From Pseudolabrys sp. (GTDB taxonomy: Bacteria; Pseudomonadota; Alphaproteobacteria; Rhizobiales; Xanthobacteraceae), in assembly GCA_026125925.1 (NCBI GenBank), contig JAHCKF010000205.1, positions 1 through 6,634 of the forward strand: 6,634 bases of DNA, given 5' to 3'. A model generated the notes under the pieces. It did not search any database. It saw nothing but the letters and a program-made list of their open reading frames with translations, and had not been told where the DNA came from. A program made the translations under genes and the position numbers. This document shows positions 1-5,393 of this stretch, one piece after another (position 1 is the first letter of the stretch; each line of letters begins with the position of its first letter).

Positions 1-26
1 TGTCGCGGCATCCGAACGGCCGCGCC

Positions 27-44
27 GGTGGGCTATGATCCACC
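27..44 (+). promoter_or_regulatory. Candidate -10 element within a small dyad upstream of the DUF3572–dinB unit
   Basis: The leader before the first gene contains GGTGG (27-31) and CCACC (40-44) around an 8-base centre. TATGAT at 34-39 matches five of six bases of a sigma-70 -10 box. No convincing -35 hexamer lies about 17 bases upstream. Transcription from here would give a leader of roughly 40 bases. No alphaproteobacterial LexA box (GTTC-N7-GTTC or its complement) is visible in positions 1-88, so SOS control of the downstream polymerase is not supported here. This is a weak candidate only. Confidence 0.2.
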
Positions 45-88
45 TTCGACGTTAGTCGCGATTTGTTACGGAAAGGCAAACCCGATCG

Positions 89-388
89 ATGAAAGGCCCC
101 CGCGCCATGCCGCCGGAAGCCGCAGAAGCGCTTGCGATTCAAGCACTTGGCTTCCTTGCTGAAGATTCCGAAAGGTTAACCCGCTTCTTCTCGGTCACCG
201 GGCTCGATCCGGCCGGGATTCGCGAGGCGGCGGGCTCGCCCGGCTTCCTCGCCGGCGTGCTGGCTTATCTCGCCTCCGACGAGGCCATGGCGCGCGAATT
301 CACGTCCGCCGCGTCCTGCGCGCCGGACGACATCTTCCGCGCCCACACCGCGCTCGGCGGCCAGCCCTGGGAGCGCGAAATCCCGTGA
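89..388 (+). CDS. DUF3572 family protein (99 aa)
   Basis: This is a small, soluble, mostly helical acidic protein. It resembles the DUF3572 family by the opening [17 protein letters not shown] and the following pattern of an ER-L-RF helix, a GLDP turn, a [10 protein letters not shown] helix and a final ALGG. No catalytic motif, signal peptide or membrane segment is visible, and the family has no established function that I know of. The ATG at 89 has GGAAAGG at 70-76, 12 bases upstream. A second in-frame ATG at 107 (MPPEAAEAL) has GAAAGG at 91-96 with better spacing, so the protein may be 93 residues. Its TGA overlaps the GTG start of dinB (shared GTGA), implying translational coupling. I recall DUF3572 genes next to dinB in related rhizobia, which suggests a conserved pair; that is memory, not a search. 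Confidence 0.85.
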   Translation: MKGPRAMPPEAAEALAIQALGFLAEDSERLTRFFSVTGLDPAGIREAAGSPGFLAGVLAYLASDEAMAREFTSAASCAPDDIFRAHTALGGQPWEREIP

Positions 389-1635
389 CCGCGTTCTGCC
401 GCGATTGCCTGACCGACACGGCCGAGACGGCGAACCGCTGTCCGGCCTGCGGCTCGCCGCGGCTCCTGCGTCATGCGGATCTGGCGACGCTGACGGTCGC
501 GCATATCGACTGCGACGCCTTCTACGCCACGATCGAAAAGCGCGACGACCCCTCGCTCGCGGACAAGCCGCTGATCATCGGCGGCGGCAAGCGCGGCGTG
601 GTCTCGACCTGCTGCTACATCGCCCGCACCTATGGCGTGCGCTCGGCGATGCCGATGTTCCAGGCGATGAGCCTGTGCCCGCACGCCACCGTGCTCAAAC
701 CGAACATGGCGAAGTATGTCGCGGTCGGCCGCCAGGTCCGCGCCGCCATGCTGGCGCTGACGCCGCTTGTCGAGCCGTTGTCGATCGACGAAGCCTTTCT
801 CGACCTCACCGGCACCGAGCGCCTGCACGGCATGAGCGCCGCCAAGGTGCTGGCGCGGCTTGCCCGCGATATCGAGCGCGACATCGGCATCACGGTGTCG
901 ATCGGCCTGTCGGCCAATAAGTTTCTCGCCAAGATCGCCTCCGATCTCGACAAGCCGCGCGGCTTTGCCGTCATCAGCCCGGCCGAGGCGACCGCGTTTC
1001 TCGCCCCTCGCCCCGTCGGTTTCATCTACGGCGTCGGCGCGGTCAGCGCCGCCAAGCTTGCCTCCGACGGCTTCCGCACCATCGCCGACCTGCAGCGCGC
1101 CGACGAGCGCGACCTGATGCGCCGCTACGGCGAGGAAGGCCTGCGGCTGTCGCGGCTGGCGCGCGGTCTCGATACCCGCAAGGTCGATCCGGAACGCGAG
1201 ACCAAGAGCGTGTCGTCGGAGACGACGTTCAACACCGACATCAGCGACTTTCGTCCGCTGGAGCTGACGTTGTGGGAACTGACCGAAAAGGTGTCGGCTC
1301 GCCTCAAGGCGGCGCATCTGGCGGGCTCCACCGTCACGCTCAAGCTCAAGAGCGCGGACTTCAAGATCCGCACCCGCGCCCGCTCGCTGTCCGCGCCGAC
1401 CCAGCTCGCCGGCCGCATCTTCGCCGCCGGCCGCGACATGCTGCGCAACGAGGTCGGCGGCACCCGTTACCGTCTCATCGGTATCGGCGTCAGCAGTCTG
1501 GAGGACGCCATCGGCGAAGACCTGTCGGATCTCATCGACCGCCGCGGCGCGCTCGCTGAGCACGCGGTCGATAAACTCCGCGAGAAGTTCGGCAAGGCCG
1601 CCGTGGTGAAGGGTCTGGCGATCGAGGAAGAGTGA
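385..1635 (+). CDS. dinB: DNA polymerase IV (Y-family translesion polymerase) with N-terminal Cys4 finger
   Basis: This is an error-prone lesion-bypass polymerase of 416 aa, longer than the roughly 350 aa of E. coli Pol IV. Residues 1-30 are an extension with Cys5, Cys8, Cys19 and Cys22 (CX2C-X10-CX2C), a probable zinc ribbon that I recall from other rhizobial DinB proteins. The palm follows: IDCDAFY at 41-47 gives catalytic Asp42 and Asp44, with Tyr47 in the steric-gate position (Phe13 in E. coli). YGVRSAMP is at 83-90, and SIDEAFLD at 133-140 supplies Asp135 and Glu136. [18 protein letters not shown] spans 176-193. A helix-hairpin-helix thumb ([15 protein letters not shown]) is near 216-230. 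The little finger begins around 270 (KSVSSETTF) and runs to about 370. No canonical beta-clamp motif such as QLxLF is obvious at the C terminus (LAIEEE). All catalytic residues are present, so it should be active. The GTG start overlaps the upstream stop by 4 bases. Confidence 0.97.
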   Translation: MTAFCRDCLTDTAETANRCPACGSPRLLRHADLATLTVAHIDCDAFYATIEKRDDPSLADKPLIIGGGKRGVVSTCCYIARTYGVRSAMPMFQAMSLCPHATVLKPNMAKYVAVGRQVRAAMLALTPLVEPLSIDEAFLDLTGTERLHGMSAAKVLARLARDIERDIGITVSIGLSANKFLAKIASDLDKPRGFAVISPAEATAFLAPRPVGFIYGVGAVSAAKLASDGFRTIADLQRADERDLMRRYGEEGLRLSRLARGLDTRKVDPERETKSVSSETTFNTDISDFRPLELTLWELTEKVSARLKAAHLAGSTVTLKLKSADFKIRTRARSLSAPTQLAGRIFAAGRDMLRNEVGGTRYRLIGIGVSSLEDAIGEDLSDLIDRRGALAEHAVDKLREKFGKAAVVKGLAIEEE

Positions 1636-1639
1636 GTTT

Positions 1640-1776
1640 GACTTGTCCCGGGCGCGGCGCAGCGTGGAGCGAAGCGCAACGGTGCGCAGCAGAACCGGGA
1701 CCGCCCGAAACACAGCGCATGTAACGGTCCCGGCTCTGCAATGCACCGCTTCGCTGCATTGCGTCGGGGACAAGTC
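1640..1776. repeat. BIME-like pair of inverted palindromic repeats in the convergent dinB/eipB gap
   Basis: Two facing copies of one element fill the gap. Copy A is 1640-1703 and begins GACTTGTCCC and ends CCGGGACCG. Copy B is 1725-1776 and is the reverse complement of a shorter version, beginning CGGTCCCGG and ending GGGACAAGTC. The outer arms (1640-1649 with 1767-1776) pair perfectly over 10 bp. The inner arms pair over 9 bp (1695-1703 with 1725-1733) and extend to GCAGA (1689-1693) with TCTGC (1735-1739) across one mismatch. Both copies carry a GAGCGAAGCG-like core. Copy B also folds alone: GCAATGCA (1738-1745), a 9-base loop, TGCATTGC (1755-1762). A 21-base spacer separates the copies, and copy B ends 2 bases before the eipB stop. 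The arrangement fits a dispersed extragenic palindromic family and could end or stabilise transcripts from both sides. There is no U-run, so a classical intrinsic terminator is not claimed. Confidence 0.8.
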
Positions 1777-1778
1777 CC

Positions 1779-2684
1779 TCACTTACACGCCTTCTCCTTC
1801 TTCAGCTCCAGCGACGTCAGGTCTCCCTTGATGGAGAAGTCGCTGTAATACAGCGTCAGCGCCCGCGAGATGCCGTTGTCGTAAAGCTCGAAGGCGATGG
1901 AATAGACCGGCGTCTGCTCGCCCTTTTGCTCGGCCTCCGCGCTCTTCTTCTCGAAATAGCTGATCGTCACCGGCCAGCGCGTCATGCCGGCAAGCGCGGG
2001 GATCTTGGCGCCCGCGTCGGTTACCGGATGCTTGGCCGGATCGATCGGCTGACCGATCACGGTCAGCGTGTTGTAGAGCTTCTCGCCGGACTCTGAGCCG
2101 TCATAGACCGGAAACTCAAGGATGGTCTTGCCGGCCCGCGCCGCTTCGACAATGCGGCGCATGTGCTCGGTCGGAAACACCACATCGGCCGGCACCGTGA
2201 AGGTCTTGTCCTTCGGCTGTTTGAGATCGACCGACACGGCGGACGCCTTGCGCTCGGCGCTGCCATCGACCGTATCGGTGGTCTTGTCGTTGATCAGGTT
2301 TTCCGAGTTGAAGCGGAATTTGCTGGCGTCGTTGTTCTCCCAGGTGGTCGAACGCAGATCGCTCAACACCGTCTTGCCCTCGCCCGAGTCGAGCTCGGAG
2401 ACCTGGCGGAAATTCAGCTCATAGCCTTCGCAAGCGCTGCCGGAGAAGTCGTAGAGAATGCGGCCGCGCACCGCCTGGACGCCGCGGGCGCCACTCGATT
2501 GGGCCAGCTTGAGGTCGTAGACGGCGCGGTGCGAGGCGAGCACGACGGGCTTGGCCGCCTCGCTGTTCGGGACCGGCGCCGCGATCGGGGCGGCGCCTGC
2601 CGGCCCGTCGAGAGAACCGGTCAAACACAGTACCGCGAGAACGGCAAGGATCGGGGGGGCGACGGCGTAGGGACTGGTTTTCAT
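1779..2684 (-). CDS. eipB: EipB family cell-envelope integrity protein (DUF1849), exported
   Basis: This is a 301-aa exported protein of the EipB/DUF1849 family, described in Brucella as a periplasmic beta-spiral protein needed for envelope integrity. The start is taken at the ATG at 2684 because MKTSPYAVAPPILAVLAVL begins a typical signal peptide: hydrophobic core at about 10-22, likely cleavage near GPAGAA at 28-33. The sequence AAGG lies 6 bases upstream of it. A longer open frame to 2807 adds 41 residues with no signal-peptide character and is rejected. The mature part begins SHRAVYDLKL and continues with a beta-rich body (GRILYDFSGSACEGYELNFRQ, WPVTISYFEK, ALTLYYSDFSIKGDLTSLELK). It has two cysteines, one in FSGSACEGY and one in the last residues (KACK), matching the conserved disulfide known for this family. 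It is transcribed convergently with dinB and divergently from the RidA gene. Confidence 0.93.
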   Translation of the reverse strand: MKTSPYAVAPPILAVLAVLCLTGSLDGPAGAAPIAAPVPNSEAAKPVVLASHRAVYDLKLAQSSGARGVQAVRGRILYDFSGSACEGYELNFRQVSELDSGEGKTVLSDLRSTTWENNDASKFRFNSENLINDKTTDTVDGSAERKASAVSVDLKQPKDKTFTVPADVVFPTEHMRRIVEAARAGKTILEFPVYDGSESGEKLYNTLTVIGQPIDPAKHPVTDAGAKIPALAGMTRWPVTISYFEKKSAEAEQKGEQTPVYSIAFELYDNGISRALTLYYSDFSIKGDLTSLELKKEKACK

Positions 2685-2876
2685 GCTCAACCTTGGCGAC
2701 AAATGCGGCGCGATGAGGCGCGATGATAGGGGCAATAACGAGGCGCGTCCCCTGCTCCATTCAACCGATCCCCGGCCTCCCGGCCCGCCTTGCGCGCCGA
2801 GGGCCAATCGGCCAAGACTTCATGGCCCGCAAGACTTCGCCGCTCAATCCTACCCCTCCGCGAAAGGAAAGACCTT
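2685..2876. promoter_or_regulatory. Divergent upstream region of eipB (-) and the RidA gene (+)
   Basis: These 192 bases separate the eipB and RidA starts and must hold both promoters. On the minus side, TATCAT (complement of 2723-2728) is a possible -10 for eipB about 40 bases from its ATG, but no good -35 is seen. On the plus side, AAGGA at 2864-2868 is a well-spaced ribosome binding site 8 bases before the RidA ATG. No TTAA-N7-TTAA CtrA site or other named operator is recognisable. Open frames crossing the region in several frames have no family character. Confidence 0.45.
2707..2726. repeat. Perfect tandem duplication of a 10-mer upstream of eipB
   Basis: GGCGCGATGA occurs twice head to tail (2707-2716 and 2717-2726), 23 to 42 bases upstream of the eipB start. 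It would lie in the eipB 5' leader or core promoter. It could be a pair of protein-binding sites one helical turn apart, or a slippage product. Only two units exist, so no array is claimed. Confidence 0.75.
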
Positions 2877-3344
2877 ATGGCCGGCACCATCGACAAGAAG
2901 CTCACTGATCTCGGAATCACCTTGCCGACGCCGGCGGCGCCGATTGCCAACTATGTTGCGACAGTTCGTAGCGGCAATCTGATCACCGTATCGGGCCAGC
3001 TCTGTTTCGGCGACGAAGGCAAGCTGGTGGCGACCGGCCAGCTCGGCGGCGCGGTGTCGCTGGAAGACGGCCAGAAGGCGGCGCGGGCCTGCGCCATCAA
3101 TCTCATCGCCCAAGTCAAAGCCGCCGTCGGCGATCTTGACAAGGTGGTCCGCGTGGTCCGCCTCGGCGGCTTCATCAATTCGGCGCCGGGCTATGCCGAT
3201 GGTCCGAAGGTAATGAACGGCGCCTCCGACCTGATGGTCGAGGTGTTCGGCGACAAGGGCCGCCACGCCCGCTCCACCGTCGGCGTCTCGGCGCTGCCGG
3301 CCCATGCCGCGGTCGAGGTCGAAGGCCTGTTCGAAGTCGGCTGA
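2877..3344 (+). CDS. RidA family protein (reactive enamine/imine deaminase-like)
   Basis: This is a 155-aa cytosolic RidA/YjgF/UK114 family protein. Classical members form trimers and hydrolyse reactive 2-aminoacrylate-type enamines and imines, protecting PLP enzymes. Diagnostic parts are SGNLITVSGQL (about 32-42), the NLIAQVKAAVGDLDKVVRVVRLGGFINS segment (about 75-102) and the C-terminal GRHARSTVGVSALPAHAAVEVEG. Arg132 lines up with the imine-binding Arg105 of E. coli RidA, and Glu147 with Glu120, so deaminase activity is plausible. At 155 aa it is longer than E. coli RidA (about 128 aa) and belongs to the longer alphaproteobacterial RidA-like group, whose substrates are less certain. The ATG at 2877 is chosen because AAGGA precedes it by 8 bases and MAGTIDKKL begins the family-like sequence; an upstream ATG at 2790 adds unrelated residues. 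It lies 5 bases before the next gene, so the two are probably co-transcribed. Confidence 0.93.
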   Translation: MAGTIDKKLTDLGITLPTPAAPIANYVATVRSGNLITVSGQLCFGDEGKLVATGQLGGAVSLEDGQKAARACAINLIAQVKAAVGDLDKVVRVVRLGGFINSAPGYADGPKVMNGASDLMVEVFGDKGRHARSTVGVSALPAHAAVEVEGLFEVG

Positions 3345-3349
3345 AGACC

Positions 3350-4099
3350 ATGGCCCGGCTCGATTGGCTCATTGAACGGCCGATCGCCCATCGCGGCCTG
3401 CATGACGTCGCGGCCGGCGTCATCGAGAACACGGCGTCCGCCTTCACGGCCGCTATCGCCGGCTATTACGGTATCGAGTGCGACGTGCAGGTGAGCGCCG
3501 ACGGCGAAGCCATGGTGCATCACGACGACGCGCTCGGCCGCCTCACCGAGGGCTCCGCTTCGCTCGCAAGCCAAAACGCGGCAGCGCTCAAAGCCGTGAT
3601 CTTCAGGGCGACAGCCGACCGCATGCTGACGCTGGGCGAACTCTGCGATTTGGTCGGCGGCCGCGTGCCGCTGCTGATCGAGATCAAGAGCCGTTTCGAC
3701 GGCGACCCGCGGCTCACCCGCCGCGTCGCAGACGTTCTCGCCGGCTATCGCGGTCCGGTCGCGGCGATGTCGTTCGACCCTGCGCCGGTCACTGCCTTGC
3801 GCAGCCTGGCGCCCGACCTCACCCGCGGCATCGTTGCCGAGCGGTATTACACCCATCACGAATGGGACGCGCTGTCGCCGGCGATGAAACGCAGTCTCGC
3901 GTACTTCCTGCATGCGCCGTCGAGCCGGCCGCAGTTCGTCGCCTATTCGGTCAAGGACCTGCCGGCGGCGGCGCCGTGGCTGGCGCGGCACCTGTGCGGC
4001 CTGCCGCTACTGACCTGGACCGTGCGCAGCGCCGCAGACCGCGAGCGCGCCGCCCGCCATGCCGATCAGATGATTTTCGAGGGCTTTCGTCCGATATGA
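3350..4099 (+). CDS. Glycerophosphodiester phosphodiesterase, cytosolic UgpQ-like
   Basis: This 249-aa GDPD-family enzyme hydrolyses glycerophosphodiesters from phospholipid breakdown to glycerol-3-phosphate and an alcohol, with a divalent metal. It has a TIM-barrel pattern with the full catalytic set: His14-Arg15-Gly16 (AHRG), Glu26-Asn27-Thr28 (ENT), Glu43 and Asp45 (IECDV), His57 (MVHHD) and Glu111-Ile-Lys113 (LLIEIKS). The end, LLTWTVRSAADRERAARHADQMIFEGF, fits the last strands of the barrel (W-TV and a G/F end). There is no signal peptide or membrane segment, so it is likely cytosolic, and its length is close to E. coli UgpQ (about 247 aa). Orthology is not shown, so no symbol is given. 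The start lies 5 bases after the RidA stop with only a weak GAAG-type ribosome site, consistent with coupled translation. Confidence 0.95.
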   Translation: MARLDWLIERPIAHRGLHDVAAGVIENTASAFTAAIAGYYGIECDVQVSADGEAMVHHDDALGRLTEGSASLASQNAAALKAVIFRATADRMLTLGELCDLVGGRVPLLIEIKSRFDGDPRLTRRVADVLAGYRGPVAAMSFDPAPVTALRSLAPDLTRGIVAERYYTHHEWDALSPAMKRSLAYFLHAPSSRPQFVAYSVKDLPAAAPWLARHLCGLPLLTWTVRSAADRERAARHADQMIFEGFRPI

Positions 4100-4177
4100 C
4101 CCTCCAGATTGTCCGGCGCTGGCGACCGCCCGATGACAAAATCCGGAACTCAAGGTTGAGATGAAGGTTGTCGCGAT

Positions 4178-4453
4178 ATGCGCTGGCGTCAGACCATCAC
4201 TGCAGCACTTGCAATCGGCATTGCGGCCGCCGTCGTAATTCCGCTCGATAGCGCGAGCGCGCAAACATCGCATCAACGCTCCGTGAATAAAAAGAAAAAG
4301 CCCGTAAAGGACTATCGCCCCCAGCGCGGCGGCGGCGGGCAGATCGCCTGCACCGAGTTCGGATGCCGCCCTATTCCGCGCAATTGCCGTCCGCAAACCG
4401 GCTATCGCTGGGACGGTTTGCCGAGCGGATACGACGTTGTCGTCTGCCGCTGA
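4178..4453 (+). CDS. Small exported four-cysteine protein, paralog 1 (91 aa)
   Basis: I do not recognise a named family. MRWRQTITAALAIGIAAAVV opens a signal peptide with likely cleavage after SASA (residue 28). A basic linker follows (SVNKKKKPVKDYRPQRGGGG), then a C-terminal module with Cys58, Cys63, Cys70 and Cys90 (C-X4-C-X6-C-X19-C) reading ACTEFGCRPIPRNC and ending GYDVVVCR. The same module occurs in the next two genes. The paired cysteines and export signal suggest two disulfides in the periplasm or outside the cell. The ATG at 4178 has GAAGG at 4163-4167, 10 bases upstream. A short frame beginning at 4161 with an even better Shine-Dalgarno overlaps this start out of frame. This copy is the most divergent of the three: EF instead of KA between the first cysteines, the longest last loop, and R instead of P at the end. 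Confidence 0.8.
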   Translation: MRWRQTITAALAIGIAAAVVIPLDSASAQTSHQRSVNKKKKPVKDYRPQRGGGGQIACTEFGCRPIPRNCRPQTGYRWDGLPSGYDVVVCR

Positions 4454-4528
4454 TTAAGCGCACCTGCCCTTCCGAATTCGACATGGTCAAAATGGCGTGA
4501 GCCCCCAACTCCACGGCAGGGGCAAGAC

Positions 4529-4553
4529 CGCATCACGTCGAAAACGTGGTGCG
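4529..4553 (+). other. Stable hairpin between four-cysteine paralogs 1 and 2
   Basis: CGCATCACGT (4529-4538) and ACGTGGTGCG (4544-4553) form a 10-bp stem with a single G-U pair, closed by the loop CGAAA. It starts about 75 bases after the paralog 1 stop and ends 18 bases before the ATG at 4572. No U-run follows, so it is more likely a 5'-leader structure or RNA-stability element than an intrinsic terminator. A weaker GCCCC/GGGGC pair lies just upstream at 4501-4505 and 4519-4523. Confidence 0.5.
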
Positions 4554-4571
4554 CGTTCAACTTTCAAAAAC

Positions 4572-4865
4572 ATGAGACGTGAAATGCAGAACGTGTATCG
4601 CCGTGCTGTCCGCGCTGACGCTGTCGCCCTGTATGCCCTCGCTCTGGCGGCAGCCCTGTCATTCCCCGCACACTCCGCCTTCGCCGCGTCGGCGAAGACG
4701 CACCACGCCCGTCACACCGCAGTCCAGGCCCGCGCGCAGGCTCCTGCCGGGTTCACCGATGGGGTCGCCTGCACCAAGGCCGGCTGCAAACCGATGCCGT
4801 CCTCCTGTCACAGCGCGCCGCAGGCCGGCACGGAGCCGGGCTATTCGGTTATCGTCTGCCCGTGA
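4572..4865 (+). CDS. Small exported four-cysteine protein, paralog 2 (about 97 aa)
   Basis: This is a second copy of the unrecognised four-cysteine exported family. A signal peptide runs from the start through ADAVALYALALAAALSF to about AHSAFA (residue 38). A His/Ala/Arg-rich linker (SAKTHHARHTAVQARAQ) follows, then the module Cys67-X4-Cys72-X6-Cys79-X16-Cys96 (ACTKAGCKPMPSSC ... GYSVIVCP). The start is uncertain. The open frame reaches a GTG at 4497, but the added residues are a basic stretch unlike a signal peptide and overlap a hairpin. ATG 4572 gives 97 aa with no clear ribosome site; ATG 4584 gives 93 aa (MQNVYRRAV) with a weak GAGACG upstream. Either length matches the neighbours (91 and 87 aa). 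It is closest to paralog 3, sharing CTKAGC and IVCP. Confidence 0.78.
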   Translation: MRREMQNVYRRAVRADAVALYALALAAALSFPAHSAFAASAKTHHARHTAVQARAQAPAGFTDGVACTKAGCKPMPSSCHSAPQAGTEPGYSVIVCP

Positions 4866-4872
4866 GGCCTCC

Positions 4873-4899
4873 GACATCGCGAAGCAACTGACATCGCGA
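4873..4899. repeat. Direct repeat of a 10-mer after paralog 2
   Basis: GACATCGCGA occurs at 4873-4882 and again at 4890-4899, start to start 17 bases, directly after the paralog 2 stop. Each copy holds the small palindrome TCGCGA. It may be a binding site pair or chance; no function is assigned. Confidence 0.55.
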
Positions 4900-4912
4900 T
4901 AACGGTAATGCC

Positions 4913-4943
4913 GGTGGCGCGCCTGTCAGTCGGGCGCGCCGCC
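4913..4943 (+). terminator. Candidate terminator hairpin after paralog 2
   Basis: GGTGGCGCGCC (4913-4923) pairs with GGCGCGCCGCC (4933-4943) across a 9-base loop, giving an 11-bp GC-rich stem with one G-U pair. It stands 48 bases after the paralog 2 stop. It is followed by TTATCGG, a poor U-tract, so intrinsic termination is only moderately supported; it could equally protect mRNA ends. Confidence 0.45.
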
Positions 4944-5054
4944 TTATCGGCGCACGGAACCGGCTTGGCCCTGACTTGGCTCCTGACGGCGCCGTGATCG
5001 CCGAAACAGCCGGACCGGCCTAGACTGGGCGGGCGGGATGCGGTCAGTCTTTTG

Positions 5055-5069
5055 GGACACCGGATGTCC
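5055..5069. promoter_or_regulatory. Short dyad upstream of paralog 3
   Basis: GGACA (5055-5059) and TGTCC (5065-5069) form a 15-base dyad with a 5-base centre, 21 bases before the ATG of paralog 3 and just ahead of its ribosome site. Its position suits an operator or the 5' end of the transcript. The arms are short and no known regulator is recognised. The 225-base gap 4866-5090 also holds an imperfect tandem (CTTGGCCCTGA at 4964-4974, CTTGGCTCCTGA at 4975-4986). Confidence 0.3.
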
Positions 5070-5090
5070 GCCCCAAGTTAAGGACCGCTC

Positions 5091-5354
5091 ATGCGCCTTC
5101 TCCCCTTCAGCCTTGCCTGCGTCATGATTGCCGGCGCCGCTGTGCCATGGGCCGTCGCCGCAGCCCAAACGACCCACGCAGCACACGCCAAGCCGCCGGT
5201 CGAACGCAGCCGCGGTGACGTGCGCGAGCAGTACCGGCCCGGCGACATCGTCTGCACCAAGGCGGGCTGCCGGCCGCTGCCGCCCGGCTGCCATGCTGTG
5301 AACGAAGAAACCTGGGAAGGTCCGACCGGCTACGCGATCATCGTCTGCCCGTAA
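5091..5354 (+). CDS. Small exported four-cysteine protein, paralog 3 (87 aa)
   Basis: This is the third copy of the unrecognised family. MRLLPFSLACVMIAGAAVPWAVAAA is a clear signal peptide with likely cleavage just before QTT. Cys10 lies inside it but is not in a proper lipobox. A His/Ala linker (THAAHAK) and a charged segment follow, then Cys55-X4-Cys60-X6-Cys67-X18-Cys86 (VCTKAGCRPLPPGC ... GYAIIVCP). The start is well supported: AAGGA at 5080-5084 lies 6 bases before the ATG. Its own upstream dyad and downstream hairpin, together with 225 bases after paralog 2, suggest it can be transcribed separately from the other two. Confidence 0.83.
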   Translation: MRLLPFSLACVMIAGAAVPWAVAAAQTTHAAHAKPPVERSRGDVREQYRPGDIVCTKAGCRPLPPGCHAVNEETWEGPTGYAIIVCP

Positions 5355-5356
5355 GT

Positions 5357-5374
5357 CCGGGGCGGCCCCGGTTT
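5357..5374 (+). terminator. Candidate intrinsic terminator after paralog 3
   Basis: CCGGGG (5357-5362), a CGG loop and CCCCGG (5366-5371) form a compact GC hairpin immediately followed by TTT. It begins 3 bases after the paralog 3 stop. The stem is short and the U-run is only three, so the call is tentative, but the position is right for ending the small-protein transcript before the acyltransferase gene. Confidence 0.45.
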
Positions 5375-5393
5375 CGCCGCGGCCCTCGGTCGC

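Noticed and set aside
1..388. SOS (LexA) control of dinB
   Set aside because: No GTTC-N7-GTTC or GAAC-N7-GAAC motif was found upstream of the DUF3572–dinB unit within the window.
265..1782. Long minus-strand open frame (505 codons) antisense to dinB
   Set aside because: Its predicted protein is rich in Arg, Ala, Gly and Asp with no domain pattern, as expected from the antisense of a high-GC gene. The plus strand has full Pol IV catalytic motifs.
2685..2807. Upstream extension of eipB by 41 residues
   Set aside because: The extension has no signal-peptide features and would bury the real signal peptide. ATG 2684 has AAGG at good spacing.
3191..3991. Minus-strand open frame (266 codons) opposite RidA and GDPD
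   Set aside because: It is Arg-rich and without family character. Both plus-strand genes have complete active-site motifs.
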